Assembly: GCA_001874155.1 (NCBI GenBank)
Contig: MPDB01000001.1
Span: 248,001-312,000 of the forward strand
Length of the DNA stretch: 64,000 bases
Reading direction: 5' to 3'
Source: Vibrio sp. MedPE-SWchi
GTDB lineage: Bacteria; Pseudomonadota; Gammaproteobacteria; Enterobacterales; Vibrionaceae
Every line of letters begins with the position of its first letter. The first letter of the stretch is position 1. The notes under the pieces are model-generated. The model did not search any database. It was not told where the DNA came from and worked only from the letters and a program-made list of their open reading frames with translations. This document shows positions 1-8,662 of the stretch, piece after piece. The position numbers were made by a program, and so were the translations under genes.

Positions 1-398
1 TTATGTCTGGGGTGCTCTCCCTAATTGAAAGCGACATGCACGGTATTGCCGCCATACTGTTTATCGCGAGTATCATTGTTCCAATCGCAAAAATACTTGG
101 CCTAACCTACTTACTGCTTGCCATTCATTTAAAGCGCCATGTATTCAACCGACAGAGAATGACCGTCTATTTCCTTGTTAAATGGGTCGGTAAATGGTCG
201 GTCCTAGATTTGTTCGTTATCTCTATCATGTTAACCTTAGTCGATAGAGGTCAAATACTTAACTTCACCCCGGGATTCGGGGCCGTTGCTTTTGGCCTAG
301 TTGTGGTAATGACCATGCTAGCTGCAGAAAGCTTAGATCCAAGATTGTTGTGGGATAACCACCCTAAGTCAGAGAATAAAGAGTCAGATAATGAGTAA
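1..398 (+). CDS. letA: LetA (PqiA-family) membrane protein, 3' part
   Basis: C-terminal part of a PqiA/LetA-family inner-membrane protein; the gene begins left of the window and its codons are in phase with base 3. About 131 residues are visible, with three hydrophobic segments and a conserved-looking GKWSVLDLF stretch as in the C-terminal half of PqiA proteins. In Escherichia coli LetA (YebS) works with LetB in lipid movement between the inner and outer membranes. The stop overlaps the start of letB by 8 bases, so the two are translationally coupled. The family call rests on the residues seen and on the downstream letB and rsmF, which match the E. coli yebS-yebT-rsmF order. Confidence 0.88.
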   Translation, partial: MSGVLSLIESDMHGIAAILFIASIIVPIAKILGLTYLLLAIHLKRHVFNRQRMTVYFLVKWVGKWSVLDLFVISIMLTLVDRGQILNFTPGFGAVAFGLVVVMTMLAAESLDPRLLWDNHPKSENKESDNE

Positions 399-3021
399 TG
401 GAGCAACACAACCCTCGTTTTCACCTACCGTTAAGCGTAACAAAGGCATTTCTCCCCTTTGGCTGCTCCCTATCCTAACCTTTGTTCTGGCTGGTTGGCT
501 CGTTGTAAAAACGATTCACGATTCTGGGCAACGCATCGAAATCTACTTTTCTGATGCTCAAGGTCTCGTCGCGGGTAGAACAACCATTCGTTATCAAGGT
601 CTCGAAGTGGGCATAGTAAAAGACATCAATCTTTCTGACGATCTTGAAAGCATCTATGTTGATGCCGACATTTACCCTGAAGCCACTAAATTACTTTCAA
701 AAGAGACTCGTTTTTGGTTGGTCAAACCAACAGCAAGTTTAACTGGCGTGTCGGGGCTTGATGCGCTCGTCTCAGGTAATTATATCTCTATCTACCCAAG
801 TGATACTTCAACAGAACCCGAAACAGAGTTTACCGCGCTAGATAGACCCCCTTCAGACCTCTTAACCAGTCAAGGTTTGAATATTCGATTAAAAGCTCGC
901 GATCTGGGCGGAATATCCATCGGTTCGCAGATAGTTTATAAGAAAATCCCTATCGGTGAGGTTTACGATTACCAACTTGATTCTGATTTAAAAAGCGTCA
1001 TCATCAAAGCGTCTATTCAAGATGAATACAGGCACATCATCACCAACGAAAGTCGCTTTTGGAATGTCAGCGGTATTGGCGCAAATATAGGATTTGAGGG
1101 TGTCGATGTTCGCTTAGAAAGCTTTAGTGCTTTACTGTCAGGGTCTATTGCTGTCGATTCTCCAGGAGAAGGTAAACCAATCGCTGAAACAACAGAGTTT
1201 AAGTTGTACAGAGATCTCAAAACGGCTGGGCGTGGTATACCTATCAAGATTGTTTTACCTGACGATAGCAAAATAGGCCCATCCGGCGCCCCTATTATGT
1301 ATCGAGGTCTAGAAGTCGGACAAATTACAAGCCTTCAGCTTAGTGAAGGTCGTGAACAGATTATTGCAGCGGCGGCCGTTCAACCGGCTTTTAGCGATAT
1401 GCTAACGACAAATAGTGCATTCATTTTGGAAGAAGCTAAAGTGTCACTGACAGGTGTAGAGAACATTGGCAACCTCGTTAAAGGAAACTTCCTTTCACTG
1501 ATACCAAAAGATGGCGAACGATCAAGACACTTCACAGCGATTCGAAAAAATGATTTTGAATCAACTAACTCACGGTCTGTTTCTATTAACCTCGTTGCGG
1601 ATAATTCTTTCGGCTTGGATGTTGGAGCAGCTATCTTATATAGAGGCATCAATGTGGGCTCAATCACTAACGTTCAACTCATCAACGATGATGTGCACCT
1701 TAGTGCGTTAGTTGAAAATGAATACGCCCACTTAGTTCGCTCAAAAAACCGCTTTTATGTAACAGGAAGCGCATCTGCTGAGCTCACCGAATCTGGGTTA
1801 AGTATTTCTGTTCCACCAGCCAAACAACTCTTAACTGGCTCTATCAGCTTTGTTAGCGAGGGAAGTAAAAATGCGAGTCAAAACTATCAATTATACGCAA
1901 GCAAATCTCTTGCAGAATTGGCTAAATACAATCTCTCAGGCTCAAAACGCATCACTCTTTACGCCAATGAGTTACCTGCGATATCTAAGGGGAGTCCTTT
2001 GCTTTATCGCAACTTGCAAGTTGGTAGTGTTTCAGATTTTAAACTGGTTGATGGCGGAATCAAGATTGATGCAACCATTGAGAATCAATACAAGCACCTT
2101 CTCACTGATCAAACTGTGTTTTGGAACCGTTCAGGTATCGAAGTCGATGCATCCTTAGCAGGAATCAGTGTCAAAGCTGCACCATTAAAGACATTGATAC
2201 AAGGTGGTATCGCTTTTGATAGCCTCGCTGGTGTGGAAAATAAAATTGGCGACAATTGGAAACTCTATTCCGACTTTAAACAGGCAAGAAAATTCGGCCA
2301 TGTTATTACTCTATTAACCACAAACCAAAATACGGTGACCAAAGGGACGGCGTTAAAATACAATGGCGTGCAGGTTGGTGAAATCACATTAGTCACCCCG
2401 AACTTTTCAAACCAACAGGTTGAATTAAAAGCCAGAATACTGCCAGAGTATTCAAATGACATTGCGCGTACAGGCAGTTATTTTTGGGTCGCTAAAGCCA
2501 AGATCGGACTTTCTGGCATCGACAATATCGAGAGTCTATTGAACCCGACCATTATGGTTCAACCAGGTCAGGGTGAAACAAATACTCGTTTTACGCTTCA
2601 ACAAACACCTAAAAATCAGCCTGGCGCCAGATTCACACTGCAAAGTGAGAATCGAGGCTCTGTTTCGGTGGGCACACCAATTCTTTATCGTGACATGCAA
2701 GTTGGCCAAGTCATCGACATTAAGCTCGGCGAATTTGCAGACAGAATCATTACAACTCTGCGTATAGACAGTGAATACGCTCACTTAGTGCGCTCAAACA
2801 GCATATTCTGGAATACCTCGGGGCTAGATGTTTCTATAGGCTTGACTGGCGCGAACATAAAATCTGGAACCCTTGATAGCATACTCAAAGGTGGGATTAC
2901 CTTTGCAACACCAGAAGGAAAGCAGCTTCAACCGATAGCGCAAGCCGATCAATCTTTCTTTCTGCACCCTTCCCCAGATGAGAAATGGCTTAAATGGCGC
3001 ACACCAATCCCTAAGCCATAG
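391..3021 (+). CDS. letB: LetB (YebT), seven-MCE-domain intermembrane lipid transport protein
   Basis: 876 residues, the same size as E. coli LetB (about 877). One N-terminal membrane anchor (about residues 24-40) is followed by seven MCE domains. Each is marked by a repeated core of the type G-x-x-I-x-Y-x-G-x-x-V-G, near residues 60, 173, 293, 408, 530, 647 and 757. The seven rings of LetB stack into a periplasm-spanning tunnel that carries lipids between membranes. The ATG overlaps letA by 8 bases, and a terminator hairpin follows the stop, so letAB looks like a self-contained unit. Assignment is firm. Confidence 0.95.
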   Translation: MSNGATQPSFSPTVKRNKGISPLWLLPILTFVLAGWLVVKTIHDSGQRIEIYFSDAQGLVAGRTTIRYQGLEVGIVKDINLSDDLESIYVDADIYPEATKLLSKETRFWLVKPTASLTGVSGLDALVSGNYISIYPSDTSTEPETEFTALDRPPSDLLTSQGLNIRLKARDLGGISIGSQIVYKKIPIGEVYDYQLDSDLKSVIIKASIQDEYRHIITNESRFWNVSGIGANIGFEGVDVRLESFSALLSGSIAVDSPGEGKPIAETTEFKLYRDLKTAGRGIPIKIVLPDDSKIGPSGAPIMYRGLEVGQITSLQLSEGREQIIAAAAVQPAFSDMLTTNSAFILEEAKVSLTGVENIGNLVKGNFLSLIPKDGERSRHFTAIRKNDFESTNSRSVSINLVADNSFGLDVGAAILYRGINVGSITNVQLINDDVHLSALVENEYAHLVRSKNRFYVTGSASAELTESGLSISVPPAKQLLTGSISFVSEGSKNASQNYQLYASKSLAELAKYNLSGSKRITLYANELPAISKGSPLLYRNLQVGSVSDFKLVDGGIKIDATIENQYKHLLTDQTVFWNRSGIEVDASLAGISVKAAPLKTLIQGGIAFDSLAGVENKIGDNWKLYSDFKQARKFGHVITLLTTNQNTVTKGTALKYNGVQVGEITLVTPNFSNQQVELKARILPEYSNDIARTGSYFWVAKAKIGLSGIDNIESLLNPTIMVQPGQGETNTRFTLQQTPKNQPGARFTLQSENRGSVSVGTPILYRDMQVGQVIDIKLGEFADRIITTLRIDSEYAHLVRSNSIFWNTSGLDVSIGLTGANIKSGTLDSILKGGITFATPEGKQLQPIAQADQSFFLHPSPDEKWLKWRTPIPKP

Positions 3022-3075
3022 CATCGCAATCTATCCGGTGTAATTTTTACAGACGCAATTCCGTCGGGAGAAAAG

Positions 3076-3104
3076 AAAAAGCAGCCTTTCGCTGCTTTTT
3101 TTAT
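3076..3104 (+). terminator. Rho-independent terminator after letB
   Basis: Stem AAAAAGCAGC (3076-3085), loop CTTTC, stem GCTGCTTTTT (3091-3100), with the T run continuing. It ends letAB and implies that rsmF has its own promoter. Confidence 0.85.
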
Positions 3105-3124
3105 TCTTCGGCATAAAAGTTCGT

Positions 3125-3130
3125 TATAAT
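3125..3130 (+). promoter_or_regulatory. Possible -10 element for rsmF
   Basis: A perfect TATAAT lies between the letB terminator and the rsmF start, which would put transcription start near 3137. The -35 region around 3101-3107 is poor, so this is only a candidate. Confidence 0.35.
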
Positions 3131-3160
3131 TCGGCCAATTCCTTTATCAGAGCGAACACT

Positions 3161-4585
3161 GTGCACGCTAATATCCATCTCCCTGAAGAATTTTTAACCG
3201 AGATTGAAGCCATTCTTCCTGCTTCACTCAATATGAACGATTTCATCGACGCCTGTAAACGTCCTCTGCGTAAAAGTATTCGTGTGAATACCATCAAGAT
3301 TTCCGTTACAGACTTTATTGAACGAGCCAAAGAGAAAGGATGGGAACTAGAGCCTGTTCCTTGGTGTGCAGAAGGATTTTGGATCATTGCTGATGAGTCG
3401 AGTGTACCACTAGGAAACTCGGTAGAGCATATGTCTGGACTCTTCTACATCCAAGAAGCAAGCTCGATGATGCCGGTAAGTGCCCTATTCGACAACGAAG
3501 ACGGTCACTATCAATCCGTATTGGATATGGCCGCCGCTCCAGGTTCAAAAACAACTCAAATCGCCGCTTTAATGAATAATGCCGGTGTTTTAGTTGCTAA
3601 TGAATACTCAGCAAGCCGCGTTAAAGTCCTACATGCAAACATTGAAAGATGTGGCATTAGAAATACAGCGTTGAGTAACTTTGATGGCAAAGTCTTTGGC
3701 GGTTGGCTACCAGAGCAATTTGACGCGGTGCTCATAGACGCACCTTGTTCGGGCGAAGGCACAATTCGTAAAGACGCCGACGCCATGAAAAACTGGAGCC
3801 TTGAATCAGTCAAAGGCATTGCTGATACACAGAAAGCGCTTATCGAAAGTGCATTCCACGCATTGAAGCCAAATGGCACTCTCGTTTACTCTACCTGTAC
3901 ATTAAGTACGTATGAAAACCAACAAGTCTGCCACCACTTAAAAGAGACCTTTGGCGATTTAGTTGAATTTGAAAACCTCAGTGACTTGTTTCCCAACGCG
4001 TCGTTAGCAACAACGTCTGAAGGGTTCCTACATATATTTCCGCAAGTATATGACTGTGAAGGTTTCTTTGTTGCTCGCATTAAAAAAACAGGCCCCACTG
4101 TAGCGCCTGAAGTCAAAAAGCGCATGGGGAAATTTCCATTTGAAAAGGTTTCTAAAAAAATTCATCTCGAGATTGAAAGTCATCTAAAGCAAGCACTTGA
4201 TATTGATATACCCGAAGAAAGCAGCCTTTGGGTTCGCGACAAAGATGTCTGGCTGTTCCCGAAAGCCTTAGAGCCGATGATTGGTGAATTCAGGTTTTCG
4301 CGCATGGGAATTAAAATCGCTGAGAGTCATAAAAATGGATACCGCTGGCAGCACCAAGTAGCGACTACTCTTGCATTAGGTACGGAAAAAAAGAGTGTCG
4401 TACTTTCGATTGAAGAGGCGCGAGATTGGTATATGGGTAGAGACGTACGTCCAAACATCCCTGCCGACAAAGGCGAAGTGATCGTTAAGTTTGGTAACGA
4501 TGTGATTGGATTGGGTAAATGGGTAGGAAACCGCGTTAAAAATGGACTGCCAAGAGAGCTGGTCCGAGACAAAAATATATTCTAA
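3161..4585 (+). CDS. rsmF: 16S rRNA (cytosine-C5)-methyltransferase RsmF
   Basis: 474 residues with a GTG start. RsmF methylates C1407 of 16S rRNA using SAM. The SAM-binding motif LDMAAAPGSKT is at residues 121-131. The two cysteines of RNA m5C methyltransferases are visible: C196 in DAPCSGEGT and C246 in YSTCTLS, the latter being the nucleophile in the family. A C-terminal RNA-binding extension follows, as in E. coli RsmF (YebU). No strong ribosome binding site precedes the GTG, but the protein begins where the family begins. It follows letAB as in E. coli. Confidence 0.94.
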   Translation: MHANIHLPEEFLTEIEAILPASLNMNDFIDACKRPLRKSIRVNTIKISVTDFIERAKEKGWELEPVPWCAEGFWIIADESSVPLGNSVEHMSGLFYIQEASSMMPVSALFDNEDGHYQSVLDMAAAPGSKTTQIAALMNNAGVLVANEYSASRVKVLHANIERCGIRNTALSNFDGKVFGGWLPEQFDAVLIDAPCSGEGTIRKDADAMKNWSLESVKGIADTQKALIESAFHALKPNGTLVYSTCTLSTYENQQVCHHLKETFGDLVEFENLSDLFPNASLATTSEGFLHIFPQVYDCEGFFVARIKKTGPTVAPEVKKRMGKFPFEKVSKKIHLEIESHLKQALDIDIPEESSLWVRDKDVWLFPKALEPMIGEFRFSRMGIKIAESHKNGYRWQHQVATTLALGTEKKSVVLSIEEARDWYMGRDVRPNIPADKGEVIVKFGNDVIGLGKWVGNRVKNGLPRELVRDKNIF

Positions 4586-4641
4586 ATGCTAACGCGTTGG
4601 TATGAAATTTCTAGAAGACAGTGCCGATTCGACAAGTTGTA

Positions 4642-4648
4642 CTATAAT
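4642..4648 (+). promoter_or_regulatory. -10 element CTATAAT of the putative sRNA
   Basis: CTATAAT ahead of the predicted 5' end near 4655. The leading C and the lack of a good -35 would suit a sigma-S dependent promoter, which is how SdsR is expressed in enterobacteria. Inference only. Confidence 0.4.
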
Positions 4649-4654
4649 TGGTTA

Positions 4655-4740
4655 GGTAAGATAGAAATACGAAACCATTAGCGTAGGCTCAAAAGAGCTT
4701 CTTCCCTAGGCCCAGAACAGGACGTTTTGGGCCTTTTTTT
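4655..4740 (+). ncRNA. sdsR: Candidate SdsR/RyeB-family small RNA
   Basis: No gene fits between rsmF and the leftward cvfB-like gene, yet there is a -10 box, a small hairpin and a strong terminator about 85 bases apart. From 4678 the order is TTAGCG, a GGCTC/GAGC hairpin (4687-4698), TTCCCT, then the terminator hairpin with ACAGGA in the loop side. From memory, E. coli SdsR has the same order of blocks: UUAGCG, a GGCUC/GAGCC hairpin, UUUCCCU, a terminator hairpin containing ACAGGA. In E. coli sdsR also lies a short way downstream of rsmF. SdsR is a sigma-S dependent Hfq-binding regulator of envelope and other mRNAs. The 5' end is predicted, not measured. Confidence 0.6.
4708..4740 (+). terminator. 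Terminator of the putative sRNA
   Basis: An 11-bp stem with one G-T pair, AGGCCCAGAAC (4708-4718) against GTTTTGGGCCT (4724-4734), short loop, then a T run to 4740. This is also the 3' end of the candidate sRNA. Confidence 0.85.
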
Positions 4741-4790
4741 ATGGCGATAACAAGGCCTTGAAACCGTGTTAGCAATCCACTTTGAAAGGG

Positions 4791-5627
4791 TTATTTAACT
4801 AAAGTAATCCCTTCTTTATCGATCGTAATCTTACCTTGTTTATAAAGGCCACCAATTGTTTTCTTAAAGGTGCCTTTACTGGTTCTAAAAGTCGTGAAAA
4901 TAGCATCAGGGGATGACTTATCATTAAGCGGTAAGAATCCACCTTTCTTCTCTAATAGATCCAGTACTTTAGAGCTCAAATCGTCCATTTTAGCGACGCC
5001 AATCTTCTGCAATGACAGGTTGATCTTACCATCGTCACGAATCGATTTAATGTAGCCTTTAAGCTGTTTACCGATGAACAATTTTCCGAATACGTCCGAC
5101 GGGAAGATCATTCCCCAGTGTGCGCCATTCACAATCGCTTTGTAACCGAGATCGCTGCGCTCAGCAATGATCAGGTTGACCTGCTGGTTCACAGTGTAGC
5201 TTGCTGGCGTTTTATCTAGCAATTTGTTGAATTTCGTTGTTCCAACAATGCGACCAGACGCTTTGTCTGAATACACATAAACCAGGATGTTAGCACCTTC
5301 ACGCAACGTCCCGCGCTGCTCACTGTATGGCACTAAAAGGTCTTTCGCAGTCACACCCCAGTTTACAAAGGCACCGGTACTGTTGACACCAATGACTTCC
5401 ATCAATCCCCACTCGCCCACTTGAGCGACAGGAGTCTCGGTAGTAGCGGCAAGCTGATTTTCAGAGTCAAAATACAGGAATACGTCGACAAACTGGCCAA
5501 CCTCAACACCTTCAGGCGCATGTTTGTTCGGTAATAAGGTCGAGCCATAGTCTCCAGCGTCTAAAAATACGCCAAAATCTGCTTTCCTAATTACTTCTAA
5601 GTTGTTCACTTGACCAACATTAATCAT
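4791..5627 (-). CDS. CvfB-like S1 RNA-binding protein
   Basis: 278 residues resembling the CvfB/YitL family: tandem S1-like OB folds followed by a winged-helix C-terminus. Visible features are the start MINVGQVNNLEV, the S1-like segment with VNWGVTAKDLLVPYSEQR, a second S1-like part near GYIKSIRDDGKINLSLQ, and the end KTIGGLYKQGKITIDKEGI typical of the C-terminal winged helix. CvfB of Staphylococcus is an RNA-binding regulator; the Vibrio role is not established. Transcribed toward the sRNA. Confidence 0.85.
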   Translation of the reverse strand: MINVGQVNNLEVIRKADFGVFLDAGDYGSTLLPNKHAPEGVEVGQFVDVFLYFDSENQLAATTETPVAQVGEWGLMEVIGVNSTGAFVNWGVTAKDLLVPYSEQRGTLREGANILVYVYSDKASGRIVGTTKFNKLLDKTPASYTVNQQVNLIIAERSDLGYKAIVNGAHWGMIFPSDVFGKLFIGKQLKGYIKSIRDDGKINLSLQKIGVAKMDDLSSKVLDLLEKKGGFLPLNDKSSPDAIFTTFRTSKGTFKKTIGGLYKQGKITIDKEGITLVK

Positions 5628-5728
5628 TTTATGTGTCTCTTTTTAAATTTACGGCGATTATAACTAAACTCTGTTATCCTTTCGCTAGTTGTATTGATTA
5701 ATTTTCAGAAATATCTCAGGAGCACTAT

Positions 5729-7114
5729 TTGGTCACCGTCGATAAACATGACGCAATCACCCTCAAAATTTCCCACGCAATGGCGTTAACAAAAAAGTCA
5801 GATTTGGATGTTTACCTTTTTGTGCCTGGCGAGCTCGGTTTATCTCCTGAAGTATTAAGTGAAAGTGCCTTCTACTATAGCTCTATAAATCAAAAAAGAG
5901 CGTATTACAGTGACAAAACCCTACTACCTCTTGTCCACAGTCGATTAGCAAAACGTGGTCGACTTTCTACAACTCAATATCGTGTCAGTTTGAGCTTGTT
6001 TGCTTATCAATATGTTATCGCCCTCGATAAGGCCGTTGCTGAGCTAAACAAAAACAATACTGATAGCGTGAATGCAGATGACGTTGATGAAGTGATAGAG
6101 CTGGCAATCGATATCTTAAAAAGACTGCGACGCGCGATCCCATTTGAAGAGAGCTTAAAGCGTTATTACGCAAACATCGACAACTATCTATCTTGGTACA
6201 CCGGCCAAAAATTCATGTCATTGGTTGCTCATATGCCAAGGGATGGGGACTATAAAACAATCAAAGAGCGCCTCATTACCATAGTAGAAAAAGAAACCGC
6301 GCATCGTAAGCTCAATAACTACAACTCCAAAAATGTTAGAGATGATGCGACTCGAATGAGTAACAAAATGCGCTTGTTACGCCGTCTCATAGAGCACCCT
6401 ATCGTTTTAAAAGAGAAAGTTACCTCGCTTGGCAAAAACATGAAGCGCGCAGTAAAAGGTATTGCAACGGGTTTGGTGATGGTATTCGTTACGCTCACCG
6501 TCATCGTTGCCCGCGATTATTGGGGCGAAATTACCGCCTCCTTCATCGTTGCTATGTCGTTTGTCTACGCACTACGTGAGATATTTAAAGATGATTTACG
6601 AGATGTTCTTTGGCGGGTTATTCGCAAGGGAAAGGCAAAGTGGCGTAGAACGTATATTGATCCAACGACCAAAAAAGCCGTAGGGCAAAAAAACGAATGG
6701 CTTGATTACCAATCGATGAGCAAGCTGCCAGACAGGGTTCTGGCGATTCGCAAAAAACGAGTGGTTCAGCGTGAGGAACAAATACTCCATTACCGTTCAG
6801 AAACCGAAATGTCGACCTCTCGATTCATGAGTGGCTATGAAGAAACACGAGAAACGTTGCAAGTCAGCATGAGAAGCCTAACGCGCTTGATGGACAAAGG
6901 CTCTAACAAGCTATATCAACTTAATAACGGCCAGGTCACTAAAGAGTCGGTAGAGAAAAGGCACTTGCTAAATCTCATTGTCAAAGAAGATAACCACAAC
7001 GGCGAACCGAAATACTACCGTTGGAAGATAGTCCTCAACCGAAGCAAAATAGTCGCGATTGAGTCAATTGATTTGGAAGGCAATAAAGTGCCTAAAGATC
7101 TCGCCAACGCTTAA
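5729..7114 (+). CDS. Unrecognised protein with two central membrane segments
   Basis: 461 residues; I do not recognise the family. The start is a TTG, with AGGAG at 5718-5722 at good spacing. The N-terminal half is soluble and helical, rich in Lys, Arg and Tyr. Two hydrophobic stretches at roughly residues 245-262 and 268-285 could form a membrane hairpin. The C-terminal 170 residues are basic and soluble. It overlaps the end of the convergent DUF4442 gene by 4 bases. It may be a conserved Vibrio inner-membrane protein; no function is proposed. Confidence 0.75.
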   Translation: MVTVDKHDAITLKISHAMALTKKSDLDVYLFVPGELGLSPEVLSESAFYYSSINQKRAYYSDKTLLPLVHSRLAKRGRLSTTQYRVSLSLFAYQYVIALDKAVAELNKNNTDSVNADDVDEVIELAIDILKRLRRAIPFEESLKRYYANIDNYLSWYTGQKFMSLVAHMPRDGDYKTIKERLITIVEKETAHRKLNNYNSKNVRDDATRMSNKMRLLRRLIEHPIVLKEKVTSLGKNMKRAVKGIATGLVMVFVTLTVIVARDYWGEITASFIVAMSFVYALREIFKDDLRDVLWRVIRKGKAKWRRTYIDPTTKKAVGQKNEWLDYQSMSKLPDRVLAIRKKRVVQREEQILHYRSETEMSTSRFMSGYEETRETLQVSMRSLTRLMDKGSNKLYQLNNGQVTKESVEKRHLLNLIVKEDNHNGEPKYYRWKIVLNRSKIVAIESIDLEGNKVPKDLANA

Positions 7115-7587
7115 CCTACTCTTTTAAGAGACAAAGTAAGATAAAACACAGCCATTGGATCGTTGCCGTGAAGCGATGGGCTAGTGGCTGTTATTTTCAC
7201 CTCTTGATTCACACGCTCCCCAGAGCTTATCGTGTCATCTAGCATTTGATCGATCAAATCACCGTCTTCACAGTGAAAGTGAACATCCGCTTCAGGGCGC
7301 TTCAAAAACTCCCCCCTCACCGATTTAAAAGCCAAAGAGACTTTTTCCCCTCGCGACTGCGCTTTACTCATTGCCATGAATCCACCCGCCACATCTGCTC
7401 CTACGCAAAGCACACCAAAATACATACTGTTAAGGTGATTCTTACTTCTTCGTTTGAGGGGAATCTTTACTTCAACGCGCGACTGATCAAGGTGAAGTAT
7501 CTTAGGGCGAGACAGCCAGATAAATGGCACTTTGAACAATCCAAATAGGGACAAATAGATATTTGCCTTTCTTAGCTCTGATAACAT
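7111..7587 (-). CDS. DUF4442 hot-dog fold protein (thioesterase-like)
   Basis: 158 residues of the DUF4442 type, related to the PaaI-like hot-dog thioesterases. Visible are the central RSKNHLNSMYFGVLCVGADV helix region and two C-terminal strands ending FYLTLSLKR. The N-terminal LFGLFKVPFIWLSRPKIL is typical of this group. The substrate is unknown. It converges with the 461-residue gene and diverges from the marR gene. Confidence 0.75.
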   Translation of the reverse strand: MLSELRKANIYLSLFGLFKVPFIWLSRPKILHLDQSRVEVKIPLKRRSKNHLNSMYFGVLCVGADVAGGFMAMSKAQSRGEKVSLAFKSVRGEFLKRPEADVHFHCEDGDLIDQMLDDTISSGERVNQEVKITATSPSLHGNDPMAVFYLTLSLKRVG

Positions 7588-7903
7588 ATCGCATCCTCAC
7601 ATTAAGTCATCAGACCAGTTCACCCAAATAACCATAAGTTGTCAATTATTGACTTGGAATAGAGTGAAGGAAAACTCGTTATTCATCACCAACCTAAGAA
7701 AACTGCCGTATTTGATACAATATAAGTTACGCCGTAACCCCCCCCCTTTAAGGCTATTCCCGTATAGCAATTGCTGATCTATAAGGTGATGTAGTCGTTT
7801 TTTCCCCTTAAATTAAATGTGCAATCAACAGCTATCGAATTATGGAATGAGTGGTACAACAGTGCATTAGTGACATATTCTGTAACATCTACTTAATATA
7901 TTT

Positions 7904-7919
7904 TGTTGTACACACAACA
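7904..7919. promoter_or_regulatory. Dyad TGTTGT-ACAC-ACAACA
   Basis: Inverted repeat with 6-bp arms and a 4-base spacer, about 135 bases before marR. MarR proteins often bind such dyads in their own promoter regions. Candidate operator. Confidence 0.35.
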
Positions 7920-7973
7920 TAAGTATGGATATTATCAACACACACCACTTAAGTAGTATTACGCTCATTTAAA

Positions 7974-7987
7974 GTTGCAGGTGCAAC
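7974..7987. promoter_or_regulatory. Perfect dyad GTTGCA-GG-TGCAAC before marR
   Basis: Perfect 6-bp arms with a 2-base spacer, 66 bases before the marR start. Size and position suit an autoregulatory MarR operator. Confidence 0.4.
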
Positions 7988-8052
7988 ATAGAACTTGAAG
8001 CGGAAGAAATGTAAAATACACTATCAATTGAAGTGCTTGAGTAATCTCGACT

Positions 8053-8511
8053 ATGAATAAAAAAACAATATCACTCACTGAAACATCATTATCACTGAAA
8101 GCTTCACCCTTTTTTATTATGGGTATAGTGCATCGTCACTTTAGAAACGATGCAAATCGTTCATTAATGGAAAAATTCGATATCTCTACCGAAATGCTTA
8201 AAGCTCTTGAGATCATTAGTCATCATAAAGTCATCACGCAACAGAAACTGGCCGATATTACGATGAACGAGCGAAGCGCAACCAAGCGATTAGTCGACAA
8301 CTTAGTAAAAAGAGAACTTATTGTTTTTATGAAAGACGAAAACAATTTAAAGCATAAGCTCCTGACATTAACTCCAGATGGTAAAAAAACAAAAGATCTT
8401 GGCAGTAAGATATTAAAGAAATTAGAACAACAATGGCTAGATAAACTCGATCAGAATGATATTAATAACCTAAAAACCACATGCTATAAATTGGCGATAG
8501 AGAATATATAA
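8053..8511 (+). CDS. MarR-family transcriptional regulator
   Basis: 152 residues with the MarR winged helix: the recognition-helix region QQKLADITMNERSATKRLVDNLVKR at about residues 75-99, then the wing (KDENNLKHKLLTLTPDGK), with dimerisation helices at both ends. MarR proteins are usually ligand-responsive repressors. The gene precedes a porin and a DoxX gene on the same strand, so it may control them and itself. It is AT-rich compared with its neighbours. Confidence 0.85.
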   Translation: MNKKTISLTETSLSLKASPFFIMGIVHRHFRNDANRSLMEKFDISTEMLKALEIISHHKVITQQKLADITMNERSATKRLVDNLVKRELIVFMKDENNLKHKLLTLTPDGKKTKDLGSKILKKLEQQWLDKLDQNDINNLKTTCYKLAIENI

Positions 8512-8602
8512 ACATTGTTAATATCTGGCGACTAAGAAAATAAGGAACATTGATAAACAATACCACTCATCTTTAAACACACTATAACCATATTTTTAAT
8601 GA

Positions 8603-8630
8603 CTTTAGGAAAGCGGAAGCTTTCCTAAAG
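8603..8630. promoter_or_regulatory. Perfect 12-bp hairpin with GGAA loop upstream of the porin
   Basis: CTTTAGGAAAGC (8603-8614), loop GGAA, GCTTTCCTAAAG (8619-8630), ending 32 bases before the porin ATG. No T run follows, so it is not an ordinary terminator. It could stabilise the porin mRNA, hold a processing site, or be an operator. Confidence 0.6.
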
Positions 8631-8662
8631 CGAACACTCACGTCTTTAATTTAAGGGAAACA

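Larger units (their letters stand above)
7588..8052. other. Divergent intergenic region before marR
   Basis: 465 bases, AT-rich. It holds a run of nine C (7738-7746), two short dyads described separately (7904-7919 and 7974-7987), and no credible ORF. It must carry the promoters of the DUF4442 gene and of marR. Confidence 0.7.
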
